NCBI RefSeq assembly: GCF_017094485.1
Contig: NZ_CP064786.1
Coordinates: 682,001 to 746,000, forward strand
DNA from: Natranaeroarchaeum sulfidigenes
GTDB taxonomy: Archaea > Halobacteriota > Halobacteria > Halobacteriales > Natronoarchaeaceae
Direction: 5' to 3'
DNA length: 64,000 nt
This document shows positions 48,145-56,555 of this stretch, piece by piece. Below the pieces are notes generated by a model that was not told the origin of the DNA, ran no database searches, and saw only the letters and a program-made list of their open reading frames with translations. The position numbers were made by a program, and so were the translations under genes. Within the stretch, counting starts at the first letter, position 1; each line of letters begins with the position of its first letter.

Positions 48145-48437
48145 TGACCGATTCAGACAGTGAGACGTCCCACGAGGTTGCTCTTACGGAGAGTAATAAC
48201 GGAAGCCCACCCACGATCCCGTCACGGTCACGCCGACTGGTTGCATACCTGCAATACAACCGGAAGCGGATACTGACAGATACAGCAGTGCTGGCGACTT
48301 GGGTGCTGTTGACATCGTCGATCTTTAGCTGGATCGGCCTGCCGAACTGGCTCCTCTACGTCGTGATATTTACCGGCGTCGTCGTGTACGCCCGGGCCAC
48401 GCCAACGTGGGAGCGACCTTACCGAAGTCCCGACTAG
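48144..48437 (+). CDS. hypothetical small membrane protein
   Basis: A 97-residue protein with a polar 40-residue N-terminus and two hydrophobic segments (TDTAVLATWVLLTSSIFSWIGL and WLLYVVIFTGVVVYA). Its ATG shares the last base of the preceding stop (TAATG), so it is probably translated with the aminopeptidase-like gene. No family was recognised. Confidence 0.65.
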   Translation: MTDSDSETSHEVALTESNNGSPPTIPSRSRRLVAYLQYNRKRILTDTAVLATWVLLTSSIFSWIGLPNWLLYVVIFTGVVVYARATPTWERPYRSPD

Positions 48438-49690
48438 ACGAACTGCAACAGTGGGAGGGTCACCGCGACGGCCCAGAGCAATGCACCAGTCCTGACGTAG
48501 CCGAACTCGATCCCCGGTTTCCGCGCTGTCTGTGACGCCCCTGCAGCGATCAACCCGATCCCAACGGCGAGTGCGCCACGATGGACGAACGTGTCGAGTG
48601 GGAGCGTTGTCACACCCATAACCGTGTAATCGAGGAAGATAGCGACTGCAAAGCCAAGGGCTGCCGCGGTAAACGCCTGTGATCGATCAAGCTGTCGCGT
48701 CGTGAGATAGGCCGCGATCGGAAACCCGATCACCAGCAGCGGGTAGAAGACGGCCACGATGAGCTTTGGGTTGAGTTCGGGGAGAAGACGCTCCGCGCCG
48801 ACCGCACCGAACCGAATGGACAGGTAGAGAGCGACCAGCACGGCGACAGCCAGCAACGAGCGCACCGTCGTCTGAACGTCGTCGTTCGACCACAGCTCCT
48901 GACTATGCTCGACCGTCCGGGCCGCCCTGAGTGAACCAAGCAACAGGCCAGCAAACAGCAGGTACGTGGCACGGTCGTCGAGATCGACGATCGTCACCCA
49001 GCCGTCCGCATCGGAGCTCTCGTCGTTACCGAACCGATCACGGCTGAGGTTCTCGACATACCATCGGTCGATGAACTCCTCCTCGACGGCTAGCTGGGAG
49101 TCTTCGATACTGTGGACGGTGTGTCGCAGATGGAACCAGTCCCAGTGCTCGTCGTGGGCCTGCATCGCGGTCCAGTCCCCGTCGTCTGGATCGTTGTAGG
49201 CCCGAATATGACGCCGGTCGCCGAGATAGTCACCGTCCGCTAGCTGATATGACTCCACGAGCCACACCGGCGTTCCGTCGGCCGGATCGACATACACGTA
49301 CCGGGTCGCACCATCCGCGCCGCCCCACGCCACGGTCGACGTTGCGTTTCCATCAATCTCGAACTCCTCTGCTGGGGCGATATCCTGTTCGTCCTCTTCG
49401 ATGTCTTCCCAGTCTGCGAGCGTGGACTCTCGCAGTGCGCGCTCGGTCACATCGGAATCGCCATAGACGACGAGGTTAATCGAGAGCGTTCGTTCCTGAG
49501 TGCTCGACTCTCGACTCGTGTACGGCCACAGTTCCGACCCGTCTTCCAGCGTCACAGTTTCGGGTTCCTGGGTCGACGCTGGTTCGGAGAACTCGGCGGT
49601 CACTATCGACGCGCCAGCGATCGTAGCGATCACGACGAACAGGATGGTGACCGCCGTTGACGGGCGGACATCGAAAGGCACACTACTCAT
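48434..49690 (-). CDS. hypothetical membrane protein with large extracellular domain
   Basis: A 418-residue protein. A membrane segment near the start (AVTILFVVIATIAGASIVTA) is followed by a soluble domain of about 200 residues rich in D, E and W (RYVYVDPADGTPVWLVESYQLADGDY, WDWFHLRHTVHSIED). The C-terminal 180 residues hold about six membrane helices. No family was recognised. The start is supported by a TATA-like TTATATACG just upstream on the minus strand. It overlaps the convergent gene by four bases. Confidence 0.7.
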   Translation of the reverse strand: MSSVPFDVRPSTAVTILFVVIATIAGASIVTAEFSEPASTQEPETVTLEDGSELWPYTSRESSTQERTLSINLVVYGDSDVTERALRESTLADWEDIEEDEQDIAPAEEFEIDGNATSTVAWGGADGATRYVYVDPADGTPVWLVESYQLADGDYLGDRRHIRAYNDPDDGDWTAMQAHDEHWDWFHLRHTVHSIEDSQLAVEEEFIDRWYVENLSRDRFGNDESSDADGWVTIVDLDDRATYLLFAGLLLGSLRAARTVEHSQELWSNDDVQTTVRSLLAVAVLVALYLSIRFGAVGAERLLPELNPKLIVAVFYPLLVIGFPIAAYLTTRQLDRSQAFTAAALGFAVAIFLDYTVMGVTTLPLDTFVHRGALAVGIGLIAAGASQTARKPGIEFGYVRTGALLWAVAVTLPLLQFV

Positions 49691-49828
49691 TTCCGAGTAT
49701 TACGTATATAACGCTTGTGGGCCCGGCAGCTGGGGAGACTACCCGAATAACAACTGGATGCGAAACGGAGCCATTACGACCGACCTCGGCGTATGATTTT
49801 AGTGTGCGGAATCGTTAATGGTTCATGT

Positions 49829-49999
49829 ATGGGATTCGGTAGCTACGACGAATCCGAACAGGAAAATCAGGATTTTGATACGGATATTGATGAGAACAAC
49901 GTCGGAGCGGGCAGCGAGCACGACGGCGAGATAGAGTACGAGATTGGGGCATCGAACAACGAACTCCTTGACCGTCTCGAAGAGATCAAAGACGAGTGA
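49829..49999 (+). CDS. DUF5786-like small acidic protein
   Basis: A 56-residue, very acidic protein starting MGFGSYDESEQENQ and ending NNELLDRLEEIKDE. This pattern is a small family conserved across haloarchaea (recalled as DUF5786), function unknown. The ATG at 49829 was chosen over one 36 bases upstream because the conserved sequence begins there. Confidence 0.78.
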   Translation: MGFGSYDESEQENQDFDTDIDENNVGAGSEHDGEIEYEIGASNNELLDRLEEIKDE

Positions 50000-50004
50000 C
50001 GTCG

Positions 50005-50556
50005 ATGCGGCCCGGAACGCGGGCGCTTGGGATCGCCGAATCGTACAGCGGTTCGGCTGATGAGTCGTACGCCACGCTTGCGGGCGCGGTCGTTCGGGCT
50101 GATCGAGTAGTAGATGGCATTGGCTTCGAACGGACCACTGTCGGCGGTCTGGACGTGACCGACGCTGTCTGTCGTCTGGTCGACCGCGACGACATCCGTT
50201 ATGTACTGCTATCGGGGATCGCACTATCTTGGTACAACCTCTGTGATCTCCAGGCAGTATATGACCGGATCGATCGGCCGATACTCTCGGTGAGCTATGA
50301 AGACAGTACCGGACTAGAACCGGCGATACGACGCGAATTCGAGGGGGAATCGCTCCGGAAACGCCTGGAGATCTATCGGTCTCTACCCACCCGACAATCG
50401 GTATCCGTCGACGGCAACACGATTTTTGTTAGATCGATTGGAGATGTCGACACCGAGACAGTCGTGCAGAGATTTGCCTCTGGGAATGGCCGACCAGAGC
50501 CTGTGCGTGTCGCTCGGTTGGCTGCACGGGCAGCACACGCCTACCGACATAGCTGA
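50005..50556 (+). CDS. DUF99 family protein
   Basis: A 183-residue protein of the archaeal DUF99 family (RALGIAESYSGSADESYATLAGAVVRADRVVDG; YVLLSGIALSWYNLCDLQAVYDRIDRPILSVSYE). Its fold is thought to be endonuclease V-like, so a nucleic-acid role is possible. The ATG at 50005 fits the family; a GTG at 49996 would overlap the preceding stop. Confidence 0.85.
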   Translation: MRPGTRALGIAESYSGSADESYATLAGAVVRADRVVDGIGFERTTVGGLDVTDAVCRLVDRDDIRYVLLSGIALSWYNLCDLQAVYDRIDRPILSVSYEDSTGLEPAIRREFEGESLRKRLEIYRSLPTRQSVSVDGNTIFVRSIGDVDTETVVQRFASGNGRPEPVRVARLAARAAHAYRHS

Positions 50557-50671
50557 CACACCTCTCCAATCCGTCGTGAACTATCCTGAAGAATCCCGAA
50601 CGAACAGGGAGTCATCCCGACAATCTGGAGACAGTAGTTTCATTATCGAGACGCTCGTGGATACATATAGG

Positions 50672-51532
50672 ATGTCGTTACTGATAGTTACAGGAATTGT
50701 CGCCCTCGGCACTGCCGCCCTCCTCGGAGCCCTCCTAGTGGTCTGTGTCGGTCCCTCCCACCTCTCTGCGCCCCTCCGTGAACCCGAGGTGTTCAAGCGC
50801 CGCCTGTACAACGTCGCGCCGTTTTTGGTTGTGCTTGTACTCGTACTTGGAATTAACAAAGGTCTCCACGACGTCAGTCAGGACATCTCGTGGGTGGTCG
50901 GACAAAACGTCACAGGTGTGTTATATGGTATCGAAGGAGAGTTCCTCATTGCGCTCCAGAACGCGTTTCCGGAGCAAGCAGCGTTTTACTTCTCGTTTAT
51001 TTACGTGTTCGGCTACGTGGCGTTGCTCGTCTTCCCGATGATCGCATATCTGTTCAGCGATAGCCTTCACAACCTGAAAGTGACGCTGATCGCATACGCA
51101 GCCAACTACGGTATCGGTGTCTTGATGTACACGCTGTTTATCGCCTATGGCCCGCGTAACGTGATGGACGGGTTGCTCAGCCAGCCGATGTACGAGGTGT
51201 ACCCCGAAGTGATGTTTCTGACCTCGGCGGTCAACACCAACACCAACGTCTTCCCCTCGTTGCACACCTCGCTTTCGGTTACTGCAATGATTCTGGCACT
51301 GATGAGCCACCGGGAGTTCCCCCGCTGGACACCGTTCGCGCTCCTGCTGGGAACAAGCGTCGTGATTTCGACGATGTATCTGGGTATCCACTGGTTGACT
51401 GATGTGGTCGTCGGCGTGGCACTCGGTGCGCTGGCCGTCTACATCGGCGAGTACGTTGTCAACCGGGCCGACCGCTCCGGACTATTGAACGATCTGGACG
51501 ACGACCAGCTATCGTTCACCGTTTCGGACTGA
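50672..51532 (+). CDS. PAP2-superfamily membrane phosphatase
   Basis: A 286-residue membrane protein with six or so helices and the PAP2 phosphatase motifs NVFPSLHTSLSV and LGIHWLTDVVVG (catalytic histidines). The first, Lys/Arg-rich motif is degenerate (AYGPRN). It probably hydrolyses a lipid or inositol phosphate. A C-terminal soluble tail is acidic. The start is the ATG after an A/T-rich tract; the upstream open frame is a shadow of DUF99. Confidence 0.85.
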   Translation: MSLLIVTGIVALGTAALLGALLVVCVGPSHLSAPLREPEVFKRRLYNVAPFLVVLVLVLGINKGLHDVSQDISWVVGQNVTGVLYGIEGEFLIALQNAFPEQAAFYFSFIYVFGYVALLVFPMIAYLFSDSLHNLKVTLIAYAANYGIGVLMYTLFIAYGPRNVMDGLLSQPMYEVYPEVMFLTSAVNTNTNVFPSLHTSLSVTAMILALMSHREFPRWTPFALLLGTSVVISTMYLGIHWLTDVVVGVALGALAVYIGEYVVNRADRSGLLNDLDDDQLSFTVSD

Positions 51533-51570
51533 TACTCTCTGAGAACCGCCAGAGCGGCCCTTCCCTTTAC

Positions 51571-51843
51571 GCGAAGGCTGCGAGGCCGATTGCTCACTGT
51601 CCTCCCACCGTTTCTCGTGACGCTTTCGCGTCACTCGAAGGCTGCAAGGCCGATTGCTCACTGTCCTCCCACCGTTTCTCGTGACGCTTTCGCGTCACTC
51701 GAAGGCTGCAAGGCCGATTGCTCACTGTCCTCCCACCGTTTCTCGTGACGCTTTCGCGTCACTCGAAGGCTGCAAGGCCGATTGCTCACTGTCCTCCCAC
51801 CGTTTCTCGTGACGCTTTCGCGTCACTCGAAGGCTGCAAGGCC
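51571..51843. repeat. 64-base tandem repeat, about 4.3 copies
   Basis: Units start at 51571 (slightly diverged), 51635, 51699 and 51763, with a 17-base partial copy from 51827 that forms the last codons of the glutaryl-CoA dehydrogenase-like gene. Each unit ends with the hairpin GTGACGC-TTTC-GCGTCAC (51617-51634, 51681-51698, 51745-51762, 51809-51826). The last hairpin overlaps the gene's stop codon. Confidence 0.92.
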
Positions 51844-52983
51844 AGTGAGATCCTCACCCACGATCAACGAATGAATATCGTGGGTCCCCTCGTAGGTGTA
51901 GACGGTCTCCATGTTGGCCAGGTGGCGCATCGGCGAGTAGTCCGTGGTGATACCGTTCCCACCAAGTATTTCACGAGCTACAGCGGCCTGCTTGCGAGCC
52001 ATCCGAACGTTGTTGCGTTTCGCCATCGAGACCTGCTGTGGACGCAGATCACCGCGTTCCTTCAGGTCGGCGAGCCGGTGGGCCAGTAGCTGGGCCGTCG
52101 TCACCTGCGTTGCCATTTCGGTGAGTTTCTCCTGTTGCAGCTGAAAGCCCGCGATCGGTCGGTCGAACTGCTCGCGATCGGTCGCGTACTCGCGGGCCGT
52201 CTCGAAGCAGTCCCGGGCCGCGCCGACCGCCCCCCAGGCGATGCCGTACCGGGCCTGGGTCAGACAGGAGAGCGGCCCTTTCATCCCCGTAACGTCGAGG
52301 ACGTTCTCCGGCGGAACATAGGCGTCGTCCATCGAAATCTCACCGGTCGAGGACGCCCGCATCGAGAGCTTGCCGTCGATTTCGCTCACCGTTACTCCGT
52401 CAGCGTCAGTCTCGACGAGGAAGCCACGGACCGGCTGACCCTCCGCGGAGACGTCCCGTGCCCAGACTATCGCGAGGTCAGCGATCGGCGCGTTCGTGAT
52501 CCACGTCTTCGTTCCTGTGAGCAGGTAGCCGTCGCCGTCCACCTCTGCACGGGTCTCCATGCTGGCCGGATCGGACCCGTGTTCCGGTTCCGTGAGCCCA
52601 AAGCAGCCGACTGCATCGCCCTGACCGAGCGCGGGGAGCCAGCGGTCCTTCTGGGCGGCGGTGCCGAAGGCGTGGATCGGATACATCACGAGTGCGCCCT
52701 GGACGCTCGCCATCGAGCGAATCCCCGAATCGCCCGCTTCCAGTTCCTGCATGAGCAGGCCGTACGCTCGCTCGCTCACGTTCGCCGAGCCGTAGCCCTC
52801 CAGATTCGGCGCATAAAACCCCAGATCACCCATCTCCTCGATCAGGTGTTCGGGGAACTCGCCGGACTCGAACCACTCCCCGACAGACGGTTTTACGCGG
52901 TCCGCGACGAACTCCCGGGCCGTGTCGCGGATCAGCCGCTCTTCTTCGGCGAGGTCGGCCTCCAGATCGACATAATCGAGCAT
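51823..52983 (-). CDS. gcdH: glutaryl-CoA dehydrogenase-like acyl-CoA dehydrogenase
   Basis: A 386-residue flavoenzyme. It resembles glutaryl-CoA dehydrogenase: GIRSMASVQGALVMYPIHAFG, GCFGLTEPEHGSDPASMETRA, KTWITNAPIADLAIVWARD, KGPLSCLTQARYGIAWGAVGAA and ETVYTYEGTHDIHSLIVG (Glu base). It would oxidise and decarboxylate glutaryl-CoA or a similar acyl-CoA. The start at 52983 lies about 27 bases after a TATTTT element. Array B is just upstream and a 64-base tandem repeat copies its 3' end. Confidence 0.88.
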   Translation of the reverse strand: MLDYVDLEADLAEEERLIRDTAREFVADRVKPSVGEWFESGEFPEHLIEEMGDLGFYAPNLEGYGSANVSERAYGLLMQELEAGDSGIRSMASVQGALVMYPIHAFGTAAQKDRWLPALGQGDAVGCFGLTEPEHGSDPASMETRAEVDGDGYLLTGTKTWITNAPIADLAIVWARDVSAEGQPVRGFLVETDADGVTVSEIDGKLSMRASSTGEISMDDAYVPPENVLDVTGMKGPLSCLTQARYGIAWGAVGAARDCFETAREYATDREQFDRPIAGFQLQQEKLTEMATQVTTAQLLAHRLADLKERGDLRPQQVSMAKRNNVRMARKQAAVAREILGGNGITTDYSPMRHLANMETVYTYEGTHDIHSLIVGEDLTGLAAFE

Positions 52984-53025
52984 GGTGGGAATTCTACCCG
53001 TGGGGCCAAAATACGTCCGCCGGTG

Positions 53026-53086
53026 ACTACAGAACTCGAAGTACAACACTACAGTTCTAGAAGCATTACACTACAGCTATTGAAGT
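53026..53086. repeat. array B: three 17-base elements at 22-base period
   Basis: On the minus strand the units are ACTTCAATAGCTGTAGT (53086-53070), GCTTCTAGAACTGTAGT (53064-53048) and ACTTCGAGTTCTGTAGT (53042-53026), exactly 22 bases apart. A TATTTT element (about 53009-53015) of the downstream gcdH-like gene follows directly, so the array occupies an upstream activator or operator position. Confidence 0.82.
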
Positions 53087-53143
53087 ATGGCACAGCAGGC
53101 CGGAGAAGTCCGCTCAGGTCGGAACCGCTACCGAAGTTGGTTC

Positions 53144-53875
53144 TCAGTCTGCCCCTGCCGGATCCACGGCGTCACTGCCGACGGCGGTCTCGGGCTGACG
53201 CAGATCGTCAACGAAGTCGAGCCAGTTCTCGAAGACCAGTTTCGCCTCGCAGGCCTTCGCGTAGTTCTCCTCGGTGATGCCGTCGAGTACCTGCTGAATG
53301 CGCTCGTCGGCCAGATCCTTGCCGAGCGTCACCTCACGAGCAGTTTCGGTGTCGTACTCGGGATGGAACTGGACGCCGAACACCCGATCCTTGCGGAACG
53401 CGTGGATCGAGTAGTCGTTCTCGGCGAGCACCTCGGCACCGGGGGGTGGCGAGACCACCTCGTCGGAGTGGGTCGTAAAGGCGGTGAACCGCTCGTCGAT
53501 CCCGTCGAACAGCCTCGACTCGCCGTGGTGTTCGATCTCGCGGTAACCGATCTCGTACTCGCCCATATCCGCGACTTCGCCGCCGAGCGCGTCGGCCAGT
53601 AGCTGGTGGCCCCAACAGACGCCTAGACACGGCAGCCCTGCCTCGATAGCCCCCTGCACCCACTCTCGCGTGGGTGCGATCCAGTCTTCGTCCCAGTACA
53701 CGGAGACGCGTGACCCTGTGACGACGACCCCGTCGAAGCGCCGGACTTCGGATGGAACCTCGACGTTAGTTACGTCGAACTCCACGAGGTCGGCGTCGAG
53801 CTCCCGGCGGAAATTCCGCCGGTTGTGCTCGGGGTCGTGGGCTGCGTTCAACACGGCGATGCGCGGTCGACTCAT
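53144..53875 (-). CDS. GMP synthase-like class I glutamine amidotransferase
   Basis: A 243-residue amidotransferase domain protein with the nucleophile in LPCLGVCWGHQLLADALGG and the histidine-glutamate pair in VFGVQFHPEYDTE. No synthetase domain is attached. It may hydrolyse glutamine or gamma-glutamyl compounds; no partner lies next to it. A TATA-like CCTTTTAGCG about 30 bases upstream supports the start. Confidence 0.88.
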   Translation of the reverse strand: MSRPRIAVLNAAHDPEHNRRNFRRELDADLVEFDVTNVEVPSEVRRFDGVVVTGSRVSVYWDEDWIAPTREWVQGAIEAGLPCLGVCWGHQLLADALGGEVADMGEYEIGYREIEHHGESRLFDGIDERFTAFTTHSDEVVSPPPGAEVLAENDYSIHAFRKDRVFGVQFHPEYDTETAREVTLGKDLADERIQQVLDGITEENYAKACEAKLVFENWLDFVDDLRQPETAVGSDAVDPAGAD

Positions 53876-54014
53876 CTGTACTCAACTGGAGGCCGTACAC
53901 GCTAAAAGGCATTCCGCCCCACGAGAAACGTGCCGCATCCTGTGACAGAGATTCTGCATGTAGACGGTCTCAAACGGCTGTTGAGTCGTGCTAACGATTA
54001 ACGAGGTGGTTCGT

Positions 54015-54026
54015 GGTTTATATATT
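54015..54026. promoter_or_regulatory. orphan TATA-like element
   Basis: GTTTATATATTC stands out in the 53876-54044 gap. No gene starts at the matching distance on either strand. On the plus strand it would drive RNA antisense to the end of the alpha/beta hydrolase gene. Confidence 0.25.
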
Positions 54027-54044
54027 CAACCGTGCAACCAGTCC

Positions 54045-54845
54045 TCACTGGTCCGACTCGACGTGCGCTTCAAGGAACCCGATAATCGCGTCGTTGACGC
54101 CGGTCGCCCGCTCGACGCCGACGAGATGGCCTGCTTCGGGTGCGGCCTCCAGTTCACTCCGTGGCAGCTCCCGATCTAGCAGTTCGGCGTTCGAGAATGG
54201 GACGATTTCGTCGTCTTCGCCATGCAGTACGAGCGTCGGCACCGTCGTCTCGTACAGCGGATCTCGGTGTTCGTAGCCCTCGAACGCGGCCGCCTGCGCC
54301 TCCCATGCCTCCCGTCCGGCATCGTCCTCGGCGCGCCATGCCGTGATCCGCTCTACTGCCTCCGGATGTTGCTCCCGGAAAGCGGCAGAAAGAACCGCTT
54401 CCAGCGACGACGCCAGCGCTTCCTCGTCGTCCCGCGGCGCGAACGCGTCGTCGAGCCGGTCGATGTTTCGCTCAGCCTCGTCGCCGCCCGGAGTCGTCCC
54501 GATCAGCGTCAGCGTCTCGGCGCGGTTGTGTCGCTGTGCGTAATCGAGCGCGACCATTCCGCCAAGTCCGCAGCCGACGAGATGGACGTTTCGGACACCA
54601 TGGTCGGCGAGCACCGCCTCCAGATCGTTGGCCATCTGTGGAACGGTGTACGGTCCTTCAGGCACATCGGACCGACCAGTCCCTCGAAGGTCCCAGACGA
54701 GCGTCTCGAACGGCCCAGCCAGGGCGTCGTTCTGCCACCCCCAGAGCCACGCGCCAAACCCCACGTCCTCGATGAAAACGACCGTCTCCCCGCTTCCCCA
54801 GGTATCGTAGTACAGTGACACGCCGTCCCGAGTTGCCGTAGGCAT
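54045..54845 (-). CDS. alpha/beta hydrolase fold protein lacking the usual nucleophile serine
   Basis: A 266-residue alpha/beta hydrolase. Oxyanion and core motifs (VVFIEDVGFGAWLWGWQND, LVWDLRGTGRSD) and the acid and histidine (LHGEDDEIVPF; EAGHLVGVERA) are present. The nucleophile elbow reads HLVGCGLGGMVAL where families have GHSMGG or similar, so the serine position is glycine with a cysteine next to it. It may be inactive, or use a different residue. It lies alone between convergent and divergent neighbours. Confidence 0.85.
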   Translation of the reverse strand: MPTATRDGVSLYYDTWGSGETVVFIEDVGFGAWLWGWQNDALAGPFETLVWDLRGTGRSDVPEGPYTVPQMANDLEAVLADHGVRNVHLVGCGLGGMVALDYAQRHNRAETLTLIGTTPGGDEAERNIDRLDDAFAPRDDEEALASSLEAVLSAAFREQHPEAVERITAWRAEDDAGREAWEAQAAAFEGYEHRDPLYETTVPTLVLHGEDDEIVPFSNAELLDRELPRSELEAAPEAGHLVGVERATGVNDAIIGFLEAHVESDQ

Positions 54846-54930
54846 ACGTCCTATTCGGCGTGCAAGCCGTTAGTAGGATACGGTCTCGCCCCGATAACGT
54901 TTTAGTATCGAGAGCGCGTATTTTCGCTCA

Positions 54931-55260
54931 ATGATATCCGTCGAGACGGTTCCGACGTGGGTGCTCGCGTACGCCGGCATCTTCGTGCTGATGCACCTGC
55001 TCGTCGGCTACTACCTCTACCGCCGCTCCGACGGACTGCCGGTCGATAAAAATACCCCAGCACAGACGGATCCGGCCGTAGACGCCACCCGATCCGAGTC
55101 CGGAGGCGACATTGACGACGAGCCAGTGGTCCACTGTGGTTTCTGTCACACCGAGAACGAACCGGAATATCGGTACTGTCGGAACTGTGTGCAGGAACTG
55201 TCCAGTATGGTCGACACCTCGATCTCGAAGGGTGCACCCGAAGAGCGAGAGAGCCTGTGA
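54931..55260 (+). CDS. membrane-anchored zinc-ribbon protein (DUF7577-like)
   Basis: A 109-residue protein with one N-terminal membrane helix (VLAYAGIFVLMHLLVGYYLY), a linker, and a zinc ribbon (CGFCHTENEPEYRYCRNC). The cysteine pairs point to zinc binding in the cytoplasm. Function unknown; the family label is from memory. Confidence 0.75.
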   Translation: MISVETVPTWVLAYAGIFVLMHLLVGYYLYRRSDGLPVDKNTPAQTDPAVDATRSESGGDIDDEPVVHCGFCHTENEPEYRYCRNCVQELSSMVDTSISKGAPEERESL

Positions 55261-55314
55261 GCGACCACCCGGAATTGGCACCTTTTAGGCCGTCCAGTCC
55301 GTAGAGTCCGACAG

Positions 55315-56274
55315 ATGTCAGACTGGAACGAGGATGGCGACGACTGGGGAGTCGACGACGACCCACCGGAGGACGGCGATGGCTGGGGGGTCGATGACCC
55401 GCCCGAGGACGGTAACGACTGGCACACAACTGACAGTGACGACCCAAACACCGACGGTTTTGTCGGGGACACGACCGGCGACGACGATATCCAGTCGGAC
55501 GGTGATGGAGACAGGTCGTTACTCCGTATCACCGCCGTCTCGATCGGACTGGTAATCGGGGCGTTCCTGATCGGAACCGTCACGGCAGTGATTATACTTG
55601 TCGCATTACAGGGTGTCGGCGTCCCGGTGTTCGAAGATCTTGTCCTGTTATCAGTGATCTCGACGGTCACTCTGCAGGGAATCGGTATGCTCGGGATTTC
55701 GGCATGGTATATGTCCCGTCAGGGATACGGACTCGAGTTCATTCGGCTCCGGATGCCGACACTCCGGGAGGTCGGCTGGGTCTTCGGAGGGATTCTCGGC
55801 GCGTTCGCGGCTTCGATCGGCGTCCAGAGCGCACTGGCGGCGCTTGGCTACGAGGGATCCGAACACGAAGTCGTCGAAATGGCGACCGCCAATCCCGAGA
55901 TACTGCTTGTGATGATCCCGCTTTCGTTCCTGTTGATCGGCCCAGGCGAGGAGCTGCTCTTTCGCGGACTCATCCAGACGAAGTTCGTCAATCGTTCCGG
56001 GGTCTTGCCAGGCCTCGTTCTCGCGAGCGTGCTGTTCGCAGTCGTCCACATTCCGGCCTACGGCGGTTTCGACAGTATGCCGACGATCATCGGACTGTTC
56101 TTCATCAGTCTCGTGCTCGGCGGCCTGTACGAGTACACCGAGAACCTCTTCGTGCCCATCGTAATCCATGGGGCATTCAACGCCATCCAGTTTGGCGCAC
56201 TCTACGTCGTCCTGACGACTGACGGCGAGATGCCAGCGACGGTCGCGAGTCTACTGGCTACCATCCCGTTCTAG
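55315..56274 (+). CDS. CPBP-family intramembrane metalloprotease
   Basis: A 319-residue membrane protease. An acidic, Trp/Asp-repetitive N-terminus of some 60 residues (repeats of DDWGVDD-like units) precedes about seven membrane helices. The motifs GPGEELLFRGLIQTKFV and HGAFNAIQFGALYV are the CPBP active-site pair. It is the second such gene in this window and resembles the one at 40.2 kb in its catalytic part but not in its N-terminus. Confidence 0.9.
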   Translation: MSDWNEDGDDWGVDDDPPEDGDGWGVDDPPEDGNDWHTTDSDDPNTDGFVGDTTGDDDIQSDGDGDRSLLRITAVSIGLVIGAFLIGTVTAVIILVALQGVGVPVFEDLVLLSVISTVTLQGIGMLGISAWYMSRQGYGLEFIRLRMPTLREVGWVFGGILGAFAASIGVQSALAALGYEGSEHEVVEMATANPEILLVMIPLSFLLIGPGEELLFRGLIQTKFVNRSGVLPGLVLASVLFAVVHIPAYGGFDSMPTIIGLFFISLVLGGLYEYTENLFVPIVIHGAFNAIQFGALYVVLTTDGEMPATVASLLATIPF

Positions 56275-56310
56275 CCAATCGGTCAGTGGTCGGCCCGTCG
56301 GTAGTGTTCC

Positions 56311-56439
56311 TCAGGCTTTCTCCGCCCGCGGTTCGGTACCCAGCCATCGACTGAGTAACCACGCGAGTGCAATGAAGGGTAACAGCGGGAACAACAGGAG
56401 TAGTACACCGCCAGCGATGATGTAGCCGACGGTAGTCAT
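56311..56439 (-). CDS. small single-pass membrane protein
   Basis: A 42-codon frame (MTTVGYIIAGGVLLLLFPLL...) encodes a single hydrophobic helix with a basic/acidic tail. An in-frame ATG at 56487 would add 16 polar residues. No homology was recognised, but the strongly hydrophobic composition and clean stop make it plausible. It is convergent with the CPBP gene. Confidence 0.45.
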   Translation of the reverse strand: MTTVGYIIAGGVLLLLFPLLPFIALAWLLSRWLGTEPRAEKA

Positions 56440-56555
56440 ATCTGCTCGCCCGGATACATCCCGTGGCGGCGTCGCTGATCGCGTCATAGTAGTCGGTAGT
56501 CGATTCCCACTGAAGAATCCTGTCCACTATACGACGGTTGGCGATCAACGCCCGG

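Noticed and set aside
51571-51843. CRISPR-like array
   Set aside because: The units are contiguous 64-base tandem copies with no variable spacers, and no cas genes are nearby.
53988-54179. A 63-codon plus-strand frame
   Set aside because: Most of it is antisense to the alpha/beta hydrolase 3' end and it shows no motif or conserved pattern.
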